Shown: positions 1 to 13,800, numbered from the stretch's first letter. The stretch: 64,000 nucleotides of DNA from Bradysia coprophila (GCF_014529535.1 NW_023503616.1:4884584-4948583); one strand, 5' to 3'. The notes: a model not told the origin generated them from the sequence alone. A program made the numbers and translations.

Positions 1-151
1 ATTCATGAAACGTTGAATCACAAAGAATTTAATTTTTCTAGTATTCTAAAGCCGATCTTCTGGCGAATTGTTGTTCAAAGCACTTTGAACATGACTTTGT
101 TGTCTACATGCCGTAGTTATTATGTCTAATGTATTTAATTATTGGTTACAG

Positions 152-3100
152 CTGCTCATTTAGTTCGGCTACATCGAGAAATTGGTGACTCATCTAGCGA
201 ACATAATAATTTTACAAAACACTCACTGGATGAAGAGGACAAACAAAATATGAACACAGACATTGAATCGTTACCGGTTGTGGCACCAACAGAGATGAAA
301 AGTAACTTGAATTCCCGTTTTGAGTGTAAACATTTCGTAACGGTTTGTTTATCCTACTTCTCAGGGAAAATTAAGTGTCACTGCGACATTTGCATCGATG
401 ATAATTTGATCTGTGAAACCGATGGTGTGTGCTTCACCTCCGTACAGTTACAAAATGGAAAACCAACTTACTCGTACAGGTAAGACAACTGTTTGATTTT
501 GTATGAATTTGTTTACTGACTCGAAGGATATAATTGTATGTGAAAGATACAGTCGCGAGTGTTTTCCTATATATTCTCCCCCATACCAACAAACAACAAA
601 GATTTTTTTGTTTAGTTTTGCATTAAAATAAAAATTATCAAGGTGTATCGATGAGTGGCAAACTTTTCCGCCGGGTCGCTCAATTTGGTGCAATAATAGT
701 ACAAAAGGTCCAACAGCTCGGCCAGCGTTTAAAATCGGCGGTCATCTCTGTTGTGCTGAGAATTTTTGCAATAGTCGTTTAAAGCCAATTATTTATGATT
801 TTTCGAAGCACCCGTATACAATTTTCGAAGGAGGTGATATTCAGTTTGAATTTATATAATTGAGTGCGAGTGCCGTTTAATTTCATTTTTTTTTGTGTTG
901 TTATTTTTCATTCCCTGCTAATAATTTAATATGTCCAAAATACTCAACTAAATTGGATAAGTTTTGTTATCATGTATCCGGGAACATTGATTTTCATTTT
1001 TTTTTTGTGTGAGTTCCAATACCTGTTATGATTATAACTTTATCATTAGTTATGAAAGTGTGCAAAAAGTTTCACATCGAAGCTGATGGAAAGATAATTT
1101 GTTTCTGTAATCGAAAGAATAAAACTTTGGGGATCGATTTATATTAACATGAAGTTCAGCAGATAAAAATGACTTCCATATATTCACCAACCAACCACTC
1201 TGGTTCTTTTCACAACATTTCACAACAGCACACATACTTATTGTGAATTGTTGTCTTCGTTCTATTCGATTAACATTGCTGTCTGACTTCATTCTGGTAA
1301 TAAATTGAAAAAAAAAACTCATTATCCGACACAATTCGCTCAAAAAAAAAAAAATGAATGGAAAGTTTGTACGAGCATTTTATTGTCGAACAACCTAGCC
1401 ATACATAGTGTTATCACAAATTATGCAAAACATTTATTATTATTTTTTATATAAAAATCCATTGTCACTAAGACAGAGCGTCAATAAATTTTGATGTAGA
1501 ATGATTGTTTGCAATACAAACATAATACGACAGATATAGGAAGATTGACGTTGATTATTTATGTTTGAGTTGAAAGATGTTTTGAGTACTCGAGGGAGAA
1601 ATGTGTTTATTACAATGAATCTAGTATTTCAAATTTGATCTTCATCTCATTTTAGTCATTAGAAGATGTCCCATTAATTCACTTAAATTTTCGCATTTTC
1701 AATATTCAAATCCACTCAGTAAATACTGAAGTGCAGAATTTACAACAGCTGATTTTCATGCTATCGTAAGACCAGCGGTAACAAATTTTGCGCAGCGAAA
1801 TATACAGAATGTAACGATACATAATGATCTATCGAATGTAAGGAATTTGTCCTGAGTATGATTACTCGAAACTCTTAGGGCACAGTTGATTCTTCTCAAT
1901 GAGTGGTATTGACGTCCTGCGCCCGTATTAGCGTCAAATGGACGTTATCTATGTCCTCCGTGTTGCAGACAAACGAAAGGTTACTTCATCGAACCACTAC
2001 GATAAAGTCGTCTTGTTGGAATGGATACATTACTCTTTGTTCTCTTTCTTTCTGTTTCTTTAAAATATTTCACAGTTCATCAATTAAACAATTGATCAAT
2101 AAGTTGCACTAATTTTTTCAACCAATTGTTCCCTACGAATTTCATGGCAAGTGACCTGAAAATCTATAAAATTTCATACTTCGTTTAAGCCCAAATTTCT
2201 ATTTTTATTGCAAAACGGTACGAGTCATAAGAAAACTAAGATAAAATTGACAGATTTCCCAAACGAAATGTTATTTACGTTCAATACAAACAAAATTACA
2301 AATATTTTTAAAGCTGTATTCCGAAATCGACATTCTTGCCTGGCCGGTCATCATTCTCTTGCTTTCATAGCAAGGAGCGAGAAGATAGATATCGTGTCCG
2401 ATGTTGCGACTATGATTACTGTAACAATGATCGAACACTGCAATTGGATGTAACGAAACGAGGTACTTTTCAAACCATTTAACAAAGTTTAAAAATCAAA
2501 AATCTATTTTGGAGATCTTTTAAAATTCTTTCACTCTTTTTAATTTGTAATTTATTTATTTTTGTTTGATTTTGGGTAGCACCTAAATTTTGAATTTTCT
2601 GTAGTAATTTCAATTTATATTTTGGAATGATTTATGAGCGAAAGATTTTTTGTCAGTATTGTAAGATCGAATAGGTTTCAGCTATTTATTTTATTATTAT
2701 TTAGTGCCAGCGCCATAACAGCACGTAACGTTTCTAACGAAATAAAATGATAGTAGTTTATATCGTCGCTCATAAGTTTAGGATGCAAGAAAATTCGTAG
2801 ATTATCCAATTAAGCTGCCTCTTCACTCCACACAAATTTCCTTTAGTGCGTTTGCAACTCTTTAATTTCCTTGCATTTTATAAGTAAACTTAGTCTGCAT
2901 TTTTATCAAATTATTGTTGTCGGTCTCTTTATATCTTTTACTATTTTTTTTTATCTTATTACTACATCTTAAGGTTTTTTTTTTAAACAAAAGTATTGTA
3001 TATATGTGTCGATGTTTTTTTTTAAATTGTTATTAACTACGCTCTTAAGTCAATGAATGAATGTGTATACTTGCGAGCAATTGCTTTGTTACTAGTATAA

Positions 3101-6100
3101 GTAATAGGTTTATTTGTCACTCTAAACTAAAATATGCACAAACATCATAATAGTAATTGAATATGAAGCTAAAGAAGGATCATGTCACAAGGTCACAATG
3201 GAAAAATCGATTTTGGCGTGGTTGTTGACTTATTGGTATTTAGGCTTACAAGTAGAACATTTTACATAACAAAATTATGAATCGACTGCTTCTGTGAAAG
3301 AGACGCCTTTTTAATAGTCATGCACAAGAAACTCTGTCTGATCATTTATAGTCACTGTCCTACGTTTTGCTCATTTCGTTTCGTCATCATATCCCCCGAA
3401 GCGATGAATGAAAAACGTTCGGTTGATGATGTATGTTATAATAAATGGAAATAAGACTAGCAGCTTTAACCGACATACAAACAACCTCCGAAACATCTAT
3501 TTCTAATCTGACCGAGGAAACAGTCCATTATCAAAGACCATTCACGATGAATTTTATCTATATTTTTTAATTTCTATTCAACTTCTGCTATCCTTTATCT
3601 ACATTTTGTCAGTCAACACCATCCACACACTCAATGGTTGAGTAATCCAAATGTATTTCATTAATCATACTGCTCCTACCAAAATATTTATTCAATTTAC
3701 GTTTCCAGTAGTGACGAGTAGTGATCAACACAGTTTTCGTTTTGCACAACCTTAATCATAATAACGCGTACAGAAAAGCCAGATTTCTATAGATAGATTA
3801 TTATTGGGGTGTGTTAGAATAACATTTTGAATTGTTCAACTACCACTGGGTGTATGAATTGGTAAGGTTTATTAACTCAGCCATATATTACAGTCTATGA
3901 CATATTGCTTCAAAACAGTCTGAAATCTGATGATGATAAAGTTGATGAGTAAAATAAAATATCAAATGCGAAACATCGTCGTGTCTTTTCTCAGATATGT
4001 TATCACAGCTCATGATGTTATAGCATTTACGTACGAAGCATAAAGTTGTGAGATTGAAAAATTGATTTCAAGATAAAATCAAGTACAGACGCACAACCTA
4101 ATTTTGTTTTGCGATGAAATTCGACTAAACAAATCGCAGCGAAAATGGTGGAATTTATGCGAAATGTGAATTGTGTTTTTTTACAGCAATCAGTCTGATG
4201 CGAGATTCAATTTTTTTCATGCAATCTAGGAAATTCTCATTGATCTTAATCACGGCTAATAAAATTCCATTTTTTTTTCTCTTTTATATAACTTACTCTT
4301 CTTTATGGTAAATAAATCGGGCGCACATTAAGATGCTTTGACAAAAAAACTCACTTTCCACCAGGCAATGATGTGTGGTGCAACGGAGAAAAAGATCTTC
4401 CAACACATAGTATACGATGTTGCGAAACCGATCTTTGTAACAATGGGTCAGCCAATGTCAATATGACCGAAACGAGAGGTGAGATAGTAAATGATGAACA
4501 TAATAATCAGCATTTCGATCGTCATTCACCCACCACAACTGAAAAACGTACAATTTTATTCGTTACATTTTGTTCAATCTTAAAAAAAAAAAATTAGATT
4601 TATAATCGCTCCACCACATTATTATAATGATTATTGTTTTCGTTCAATTTAGTGGTAATAATTCATGATCGATGATTTATCTGTGCTCATTTGTAAGTGT
4701 CAAAATTTTAGCTCTAAATTGGGATTTATATTATTGGACGTGTAAACAGGTCAAGTGGGTCAGCTGTGTTAATGCAGTATACTGTCTACCAAAAAGTATA
4801 ATGTGAAATTGGTTTTCATTATTCACACCGTCATCTATGTGTTTTGGGGTGGTTTAAATAGGAATATTATATTCGACCGATAGAAAAATTCAATTTTACC
4901 GATAAAAAAATAATAAAATGCCGATAGAAATGTGGTACACGTCGCTGGCACCTCTTCCATCTGACGACGAAGTTGACGCTAGTTAATTAATTTATCGGTC
5001 GTTTATTACCATCCGTTTAAATAACTAGGTTGTCGAAAAGTCTGGGACCAAGCCTCAATCTGTCGAAACAAGAGTCATAGAGGCATTTATGAGAGGATTT
5101 AGAGGATTTATTGATACACAATAATCACAAAAATAATGAAAATGTAAGTTTTCCACAAGGTCGTATACTTTAGAATGGAGATGCCGATCATTGTATTTGT
5201 AATACAATCTCATCTCTAAAAATACGAAAAACACTGTTTTGATACTTTGACTTACAGGGATGTCAGTAAAATTTAGACATTTTTCACGTGTTTTCAGCTC
5301 AGTCATAAAAACAGAAACACTTGTACTTGTTGATACGAGTGAAAAATACACACGCACGTGGTAGAATCGTATAAAGTAAAGCCGTACGGGCCGGTCAGTT
5401 TCTATGAGTAGAACAGCTGAAAAACAGCTGGAGGAGATTCATGTCCAAGTTTCACTGAAATCCTTTGAATATACACTGTAAATGAATATGGTATTCTTGA
5501 AGCGCAGATGCATTTGTACTACGACTTATTAATATCCCTAAGATATTTTTTGGGGCTATTATATCAACTATTTTTGCTAGAATTGACCTAATGACACTTT
5601 TATTTTTCATTCCGAGACAGCCCTGATAGAGAACCGACCTTTCATGATTTTTTGATAATTTTCTTAAATAGCGTCGAATTCCATCAGAGTCCCAGGCTTT
5701 TCGATAACTGTTTTTCATAAAAATATGAACTGCCCTGAGTGTTTTTACCTGTCATCATTTCATCAATTCAGCACACAGTCAAGGTACATATTTATTTCCG
5801 TTTGAGAATCTTGAAGCAATAATAGCTTGATAAGAAACTGATGGTCAATATGGAACCGTTTGGAAAATGTTTAAAGATTTATCACCTATTTTCCCACTGA
5901 TTATATTTCTGGGCGTCAGTCTGTGACTGAAAATTCACTCGATTACTACGAAAAAGTTGGTAATCTTTTAATGCTAAATTTTTTTCGATTATAAATTGAA
6001 TTGCTGTTATCTAAATATTTCAGCAATGAATTAGAATGAAATTTTTATTTTAACGAAAGTTGAGGTATGTTATCAGTTCAACGAACTACGAATGCATACA

Positions 6101-8054
6101 AAAATGTTGATATAGAATTTTATAAAATTCTTTCAAACAAAAAATTAGTCTCGCGAGCATAATGTTCGCTACGAACTTAACTTTTGAGAGTTTTTTCCCC
6201 CATATACCACACCAAGATTATGTTTAATGTAGGTTAATATGCATGGTTGTATGTAAACGCTTAAGCTTTAGAAGTTTTTTTAACAAAGTCAATGTGTGCT
6301 TGATCAGTGTATGCTTTTTACAGCTTTTATTGTTATTTACGTTTAACCAAAAGAATTTTGTAGATGTTATGCTATCACTAGCCAGCCACAAAATGCTTTG
6401 TTTTCCCTTTTTCATATAAAATAATTGCATGCCTTTCTCTGAAAATTTACGTGCAAAAAACTCTGAATCGATTGTCTAATATATCGTTCAAACCAACAGA
6501 ATTTCTCGGTAACGATGGCTTAAACACATGGGAATATGTTGTTATTATATTTGGTTCAACATTATTAATATGCGTATTGGGATTATCGTCGTACTGGTTG
6601 TTTCAGCGTAGAAAACGTGTGTCTAATGAACGTCCATTCATACAAGACGATTCGGTTTGTGATCCTATTTTGAATGGCAATACTATTCAGGTATGTGAAC
6701 ACTCGTTTTATGATTGCAACACACTCTAATGGTTACAATTCAGGATATAATTGAAATGACAACATCTGGTTCAGGATCGGCAGGATTGCCACTTTTAGTT
6801 CAAGTAATAATCGACCTATATTTTGCTTATTCAAACCCTGTGCACTCAAATAAAATTTGTTTTAAATTTAGCGTTCAATCGCACGACAAATTCAATTGAT
6901 TGAAGTCATCGGAAAAGGACGTTTCGGAGAAGTGTGGAGAGGACGCTGGCGTGGTGAATATGTTGCTGTAAAGATATTTTCAAGTCGAGAGGAATGTTCG
7001 TGGTTCCGTGAAGCGGAAATTTATCAAACCGTTATGCTGCGTCATGAAAATATTTTAGGATTTATTGCTGCAGACAATAAGGGTAAATTAGGCACGTCAA
7101 AAATCGTAACGAAAATTACAAAAATTTTGCATTCAGATAATGGAACTTGGACCCAATTGTGGCTGGTAACTGATTTTCATGAGAATGGCTCCCTGTTCGA
7201 TTACTTAACAGCGCATACAGTCGATTTGGATATATTGGTATTGATGGCATTCTCTATTGCCACCGGTTTAGCTCATCTGCATATGGACATCGTTGGCACT
7301 CGAGGTATTTATTTGAAAAAAAGCTGTCCGTCACTTCGATTGTTGTATATGTATGACTCTTTCTGTAGGTAAACCTGCCATCGCACATCGTGATCTCAAG
7401 AGCAAGAATATTCTTGTTAAATCAAATCTTAGCTGTGCCATTGGTGATTTGGGCTTAGCTGTCAGACATGACGTCAAAAACGACACTGTAGATATACCAT
7501 CAACACATCGAGTTGGTACTAAACGATACATGGCACCAGAGGTGAGGTTTTTGACTAGTTCTCATCCTTAGTTTTTGGAAAATTGTTTAGTTTCGGTCAC
7601 TATTTCCATACTACTGATGCTTATTATTTTCGAAGGTGTTGGACGAAACAATTAACACCCATCACTTTGACTCATTCAAACGTGCTGACGTGTATGCATT
7701 CGGTCTGATTCTTTGGGAGTTGGCTAGGCGATGTAATATGGACAATAATTTCGATGAATATCAATTACCCTACTATGATGTCGTTCAGCCAGACCCAACG
7801 ATTGAAGAAATGAGAAAAGTAAGTTTTTGACACTTGGTACCGGGTATGCGTTCTAATTCGTTTACGTTTAGGTCATATGTATCGATCAACAACGACCAAT
7901 TATACCGAATCGATGGTCTTCATCGGAAGTACTCACTAGCATCGGAAACGTAATGAAAGAGTGTTGGTACCATAATCCAACAGCTCGTTTAACTGCACTC
8001 AGGATTAAAAAGACTTTGGCGAACATAAATTATGTCGACAAAATTAAAGCCTAA
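152..8054 (+). CDS. babo: Baboon, type I activin/TGF-beta receptor kinase (5' end outside the window)
   Basis: Membrane serine/threonine kinase that binds activin-like ligands together with a type II receptor and phosphorylates Smad2-class proteins. Coding exons: 152-479, one of three alternatives (643-833, 2314-2462 or 4333-4478), 6500-6690, 6744-6803, 6872-7082, 7137-7304, 7369-7541, 7636-7818 and 7872-8054 (TAA); all phases agree. The first exon has the cysteine-rich start ([16 protein letters not shown]). Exon 6500-6690 has one membrane helix ([20 protein letters not shown]). A 60-nt exon carries the GS box ([11 protein letters not shown]). The kinase shows [16 protein letters not shown], the L45 loop [23 protein letters not shown] and GTKRYMAPE. 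The L45 loop and the nearby exons match the ALK4/5 class, not the BMP class (thickveins, saxophone). The signal peptide exon lies upstream, and bases 1-151 are the end of an intron. Identity is very sure; ends of individual exons are inferred. Confidence 0.95.
643..833 (+). other. babo: baboon alternative ectodomain exon, first copy
   Basis: Acceptor ATCAAG|G and donor GGAG|GTGATA. The exon enters after two codon bases and leaves after one. It encodes the second half of the ligand-binding three-finger fold: [16 protein letters not shown] and the closing LCCAENFCN. It has the same entry and exit phases as the two later copies, so exactly one of the three can be used in a readable mRNA. The spacing of CIDEW, FPPG and WCN is close to the third copy (CFDKK, FPPG, WCN), so these two look more alike than either is to the middle copy. 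Confidence 0.85.
2314..2462 (+). other. babo: baboon alternative ectodomain exon, second copy
   Basis: Acceptor TTTTTAAAG|C, donor CGAG|GTACTT. It encodes [10 protein letters not shown], then a cysteine, then [11 protein letters not shown]. The CIPK start and CCxxDYCN end are nearest to the form seen in vertebrate ALK4. The phases are identical to the other two alternatives. Confidence 0.85.
4333..4478 (+). other. babo: baboon alternative ectodomain exon, third copy
   Basis: Acceptor ACATTAAG|A, donor AGAG|GTGAGA. It encodes [19 protein letters not shown] and [10 protein letters not shown], with an N-glycosylation site (NMTE) near its end. The phases are identical to the other two alternatives. 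About 2 kb of intron separates it from the membrane-helix exon at 6500. Confidence 0.85.
7083..7136 (+). other. babo: 54-nt stop-free intron inside the baboon L45 loop
   Basis: GTAAAT at 7083 and TTCAG ending at 7136. Removing it restores AADNKDNGTW, the exact L45 loop of ALK4/5-type receptors, so it is best read as an intron. Its length is a multiple of three and it has no stop in the reading frame, so an unspliced mRNA would stay open and add 18 residues. Confidence 0.8.
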
Positions 8055-8457
8055 AGGAGTTTTGTAGCTTTTTAAAAAAAAAGTTCTTTTTTACCTGACG
8101 AAAACAACAACTGAAAAAAACAACTTTATATCTGTGTAACCGTATATAACGTAAGTAACGTATTTTGTTAAGGATTTCTCTTTACCTCATCCCAATTTTT
8201 TTTATTTGTTTAATTTACGTTAATTTATTGTAGCGTACTTTAATTCAAATATTCATTTTTGTTGAATTTTTTTATTATTACAAAGAAAAACTTGTTAAAA
8301 TCCTGTAACCTTTTTATAAATACGAATTTTTAACATTTCTATGTAAATATGAATACAGTAAACCGTAAGTGACTATAGTCGGCAGTAAGGGTAGCGGCAC
8401 ATATAGTCTGATAAAACGATGGAGTCAATATTTTTTTCGGGTCAGAGAAACAAGACC

Positions 8458-8738
8458 TACAGTTTGTAAACCAAAGGCTTATGCAGAAACAGCAACAGCT
8501 GAACATCTCCAGCTGGTCGACAAAGACAATATCTTTGCATCGAAAACAATTCAAAGGCAAGCTACATACAGTGCATACACACGTACAGGTCATCTAAGTG
8601 CGCACGTAACACGTATGACTGTAGTAAACTTGTTGTTTAGAATGATTGTATATTATACAAGTAGATTGTGTTTTTTGATCAGCTGGTGACGTTCAGCTGT
8701 TGCTGATTCTGCATAAGCCTTTGTTTAACAAACTGTAA
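8458..8738. repeat. Inverted-repeat (MITE-like) element
   Basis: Arms of about 62 bases at 8458-8521 and 8675-8738 are reverse complements with a few mismatches. The shared outer words are TACAGTTTGT and ACAAACTGTA, followed by GGCTTATGCAGAA and its complement. About 150 bases separate the arms. No transposase is present, so this looks like a non-autonomous DNA element. The 106-codon open frame across it is a by-product. Confidence 0.75.
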
Positions 8739-10319
8739 TTATTGGTATAAATTCATTTACCGAATTCACTGAAATGTATACTAAAATTTACCGGAATTTA
8801 CTGAATTTACCGAAAAACAAATTAGGCAAATTTTCGGATTAATTTCGGTAAATAAATTAACCAATTATTTGCCCTACACTGAAAGGCTCCGATTCAACCT
8901 GGACCCGATCATCAGTTTAAATAATTTTTGTTGCTGCGAATGTGCACACATCTGAAAGGACATAGCACTGAATAATGCAAAACGCAAAACTAGCGGCAAA
9001 ATTCATAGGAAGTGATGTATTAGGTTCAAATCTACTCTGATTCACAGAAAAATGTAAAATTTATGAGGTTTGATATTGGAATTTTCAATTACGGAGGCAT
9101 CTTCCAACCTCCGATATTAACATTGAATCGAAGCATTTGCCCAAGACTTATTCGATTGAGATTTTTACAATTGACGTACCCATTAAGGCAGTACATTGAA
9201 TGTCTTCTGATGTATCAGGAATTTAAAATTTTTCGGTTGGAACACTTATCACTTCCTTAATTAAAATTTCGAGTATTTTCCATCCGCCTAGTCCACCAAC
9301 TGTCGACTATGGTCACATAATTGAAAATAGTAAAAAATAAAATTCAAACTCGCCAAAATAAAACCTAAACAAAATGAAATCAATCATTACCCACAAAAAA
9401 AAAAAACAAAATTCATCTCAACAAAAGTTCAAAGCATTCATTCAAATTCATAAAACAAAAAATATAAAAAATGTTCCACACACTTGTTCAAAGAAAGTAA
9501 GAAAGAAAAAAAAGAATAAAATATTGTGTCAGAAGCGTTCATTATTCATCGTTAAATTTAAAATATAAAAGAAAATGAAATATTTAAAGTTGCATGTGCT
9601 CCAAAATATTTAAAAAAAAATAATAAAAATTGATTTTAAGCAAACGTCTCAAAACAGCCATAAACCATTTACTGTAATAAATATAATGAAAAACTATACC
9701 TTACATCTAAATGAACAACAAGACATGGAGAAGAAGATTAAAAAAAAAATAGTTCTGATGAGAGAAATCTAAGTGAAATAGAAGAAAACAAATTAAAACA
9801 AAAAAAATTTAAACTACAAAAAGAGAAAGAAAATGAAAAATGAATTATATAATCCCCAATTTATGCGTTACAGTCGTTTATTGGTGGTTATTGGTTGTAT
9901 CTGTGATAACCTTGGATGTTTGTGTTTGTTAAACTATTGTAAGAATGAAAAAAAATATTGAAGTAAAAAGAAAAACTTTTAATTGTAAGATTGAACTGAA
10001 GTAAATTTAGAAGGAAGTTACGAAACCGTTGTCGTTTCATTTTTGTCATCGCTAATGATCAAAACAATTTCAATATGCAACGGATTTATGTTTAATGTCA
10101 ATTACAGTTTAAAATGAACCAGAACAAAAATGGTTTACTTTGAAGTTTCAGTTTCATTTAAAACAAAATGTGTGTGTCGTTGAACATAAACTATTTTAGA
10201 CTTTTTGCAATAGCGTTTGTTACGTAAAATTAACACATTATATGGTGGTCCGATTATTATTTAACCATCGTAGGGAGTTTTGATTAGCCTAGGTCCTGTC
10301 CCATTTTTGTAAAATTTTT

Positions 10320-10490
10320 CTCCTGGTTCTAACAACCAGGATCTATTTTTGGGAAATACCTAGAATGTACCGTTAGTAAATTCGGAAAATTTTGGCAAAT
10401 TTTAACAAAATTTGAAAGATTCTGAGAAAAACGGTAAAAAAATTGTGAAAAATCAACTTCCCAAAAATATAACCTGGTAATAACAACAAC
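10320..10490. repeat. Degenerate inverted repeat
   Basis: The stretch around 10322-10352 (CCTGGTTCTAACAACCAGG, then TTTTTGGGAA) is matched in reverse orientation around 10459-10487 (TTCCCAAAAATATAACCTGG). The arms are imperfect, and the centre is rich in AAAATTTTG-type words. It is probably an old foldback or MITE remnant. Confidence 0.4.
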
Positions 10491-10584
10491 TAGAGAGCTC
10501 ACTTAAAGGAGGATTTAGTTTTAGAACACCGAAACCCATTAAATACATCACCCGCCTGTCAAACTCAGAACGGGTCAGATATCC

Positions 10585-10850
10585 CTTGCTCTCAACCTGA
10601 AATTCAAGTCGACCTGAAAATATCTGAGTCTGACCTGACCTGACCTGAATTTACGTGAAATCGGAAACTTAATAAAAGTTCAGGTAAGTCAGCACAGGTT
10701 TCAGGTATATCTGAAAAAAATCCCAGATATACCTGAAATCTGACCTGATTTACAGGTTTCAAGGAAATTCCAGTCAGGTAAAAATTTTGAATTCATGTTC
10801 AGATTTAATCAGATTCAGATAATCTGAACATCACGACCTGTTCCGAGCCC
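10585..10850. repeat. Low-complexity stretch of CCTGAA/TCAGGT words
   Basis: The words CCTGAA, CCTGAC and their complements TCAGGT and TTCAGGT recur on both strands about every 8-20 bases (for example GACCTGACCTGACCTGAA near 10634). The pattern is an irregular, partly palindromic tandem array with no coding frame. Confidence 0.6.
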
Positions 10851-13800
10851 TACTCGCCTGTAATGTGCGTGTGAAAATAAACAAATTTGCAGGAGAGTAA
10901 TGTCCTTTCGTTGATCATTTTTTTGAAACTCATAAAATTGTACCTTTTATTCTACTATAGACACGGATCGAGCGAAGTTGTCGATGTAATAAGATCAAAC
11001 GGACAATGAATCAATATAAGTGTACCTGAATGTGTAATTAGTAAAATCGGATTCGATTGGCGCTGGAAATTGTTCAGTAAAAGCAATAAAATTATTCTTC
11101 CATTTCCATTTGATTTTTTTGTTTTCCAATTTACACATTTATTGAACCATTTCGTCACATTTTCAATACGAGTTCTTCGTACCACCATCACAATGATTTT
11201 TTTTGGTTCGTTTTTCACATTAACAGATTTTAGAGGATTTTGTTTTCTTATTTTCACCACCTACAAGTACAATTTATAAGAAAAAAGAAAAGCAAAAAAC
11301 AAAAAAAAAATAAAAAAGAAACTAAACACAGCAGAGATATATTTTGTAAATCTTATGAAAAATAAAAAAAAATAACCGGAAAAGGTACCTTTTACAAATT
11401 GCCTGCAGCAAAAAAAAAATAATAAAGATAATGGTAGATGGCATAATGTAAACGTTTAACTATTTTTATTTTGTTGATTAGCGATGGCAAATTGATGACG
11501 ATGTACTAAAATTTAGCGATTAATAAATAATTATTGATATAGAACTATGAATATAAAAATTACTTTGTCACATTAATAAAAATTAAGATTTGGAGAAAGG
11601 ACGAAATGAAATTAACCTTCTACAAACGGCTAGCCATCTGTTATCGGCCACAAAGAATCGCAAATTATAAGTGTATAGTTCTGACCGGACAGCAAAGAAA
11701 AGTAGGTTACAACAAACGAAGTAACAGATTTTTGATCAACCATGCTTTCAACAGATGAAGTAACAGATTCAATGATTATATCATACATCTGCCGTTTTTA
11801 AAAAGTTAAAAAAGTAAAATAAACAAATATCCCGTAATATGCCAATCAAGCCAATCCCCAGTGAAAACAATGAAATATTCCATAAACGTACGTTTCTTTT
11901 CCCCTCTTTCCAAAATTTCCAAAGTCAAATACAATAAGCAACAACAAACCAACAACAAACCAACAAAACATTTAACATAATACAACATATCCATTACCTG
12001 CAATAGTTAAAACGTAAAAGAAAACCGATAAAGAAACATAGCGAAGTGATATATTATTATTAGTGAATGTAATTATAAATTTAACATTTTTTTTTATATT
12101 GCATCCAACTATACGATTAATATAACTTATTTATTGAATTTTTTTATAGAAATGAAAAGTCGTTTTAGGTTGTTCCCCCTATAGACTGGAAGTAAATTGT
12201 GTTCAAACATGATCCATGATAACGATTGAATAATTTGCGCTAGTAAACAATGTTAATATATCAGACGTCATGAACCAGAACATTCAACTTTATTTTTTGC
12301 ATTCTACAAATAATTGAAATATTTTCGGATCATTCTAAAAATATCTGCCGAATGTAAATTAAAAACTTTGTTTTCGTAAAGGGCTTACGGTTATCTGACT
12401 ATAATGAAAATAATTATGACAACGTCAGAGATGAACACTTTAATGTTGCTTTCATAAACCAGCATTACAAGTGATAACACTGTAGCAGTGCGTCATAATT
12501 CTGTACTAAAAAAGAGACAAAGTTTTACGTGCTAGGAAAATTGAGACATTAGCTTCATTAAATTTGCTTCGATGACACTCGCATGAAATTTTAAGACGAA
12601 TAATGTTCAAATTCTGAGAATTTAGGATTTTAAAAGAAACCATCTCCGCATCAATATAATCATGATACCAGATTTTCCACCTTTAATAGATCGATTCGCG
12701 TCAGTATTTGTCATTTTCATCAATATATAGAAATACTTAGCATTCCAACTGATTTCCGTTTTGAAAAGATGAGTTAACGTTAGAGCCGATTGAGAGAATC
12801 AATTTACAATTGAGAAATTAGTTTTTTTGGACGATTCAGGCAACAATTACCGAAATTTCCTAAAAATAAATCGTCCGAAACAGATACGTGAACAAATACC
12901 TCCAAAGGGACTCCAAAATTTCATCTTTGGGTTAGGTCATCGAAGCATGTTTACATTTCCAACTTTCTAGATTTGGAAAATGATGTGATCTGTTGCTGGT
13001 TCTACAAGAAATTCGTTGAACCAATTGATAATCTAGATTTTTATTTTCAGAATTTATTTTAGCTTAGCGCTCGCTAATTACTTGATACCAAAATGAATGA
13101 TCTAGTTTTTCATTTGCTAAACCAATTGTTTGTGGAATCATTTACAAGCACAACAACTCCTAAAACAGAAAACATGTCGAACTTTCCATGTATCCTCATC
13201 TGGATCAGAGTGTGTGCTAATGAGCTCTAACCTCTAATTTGAATGAAAAATGTAGTAAAAATTTATAAGAATCTTCATGGCAATAAGTTGTCTTGAAATT
13301 GAAGTCAACTTTCGTAAATATTTGTTTGGATATTCTCAAAATTTCTTCCAACTGTTTCCAACGTTTCTTCAGTTTGAGTTATAAAGCAAACGCTTCAATA
13401 CTTATCATGGATTTGAATACAATTTATGTTTTTTTTCTTTTAACTAAAATTTTTGCCTCTTTATCCAATTTCAACCATTCGGTAAATATAGTTAGTTAAA
13501 AGAACACTTAAATACAACCAACAGAAAGAAAATAGCTCCATTGAAAAGTACGTAAACAATAGTCAATAAAAAGTTTTTATACAGTCGGCAACACAAAAAT
13601 AAATAAATAAAAAGAAAAATGTTAATATATACAACACAACCACACAACAAATAATTATATTATATGCTTCAAAATATAAACCTTAATTATATAAACAAGA
13701 AAAGAAGGAAAAGAAAAAACAATTTGATAAAAATATAATATATTTAAACAATTTATATTCTAATAATTAATAATGAGCACATGAAAATGAAAAATTATTA

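Noticed and set aside
1740-1840. Possible fourth baboon alternative exon ([12 protein letters not shown])
   Set aside because: The cysteine pattern is wrong, a stop stands just upstream and another follows directly, and there is no phased acceptor and donor. It may be chance or a dead exon.
8369-8689. 106-codon open frame downstream of baboon
   Set aside because: It runs through both arms of the inverted repeat at 8458-8738, and its peptide has no protein-like features.
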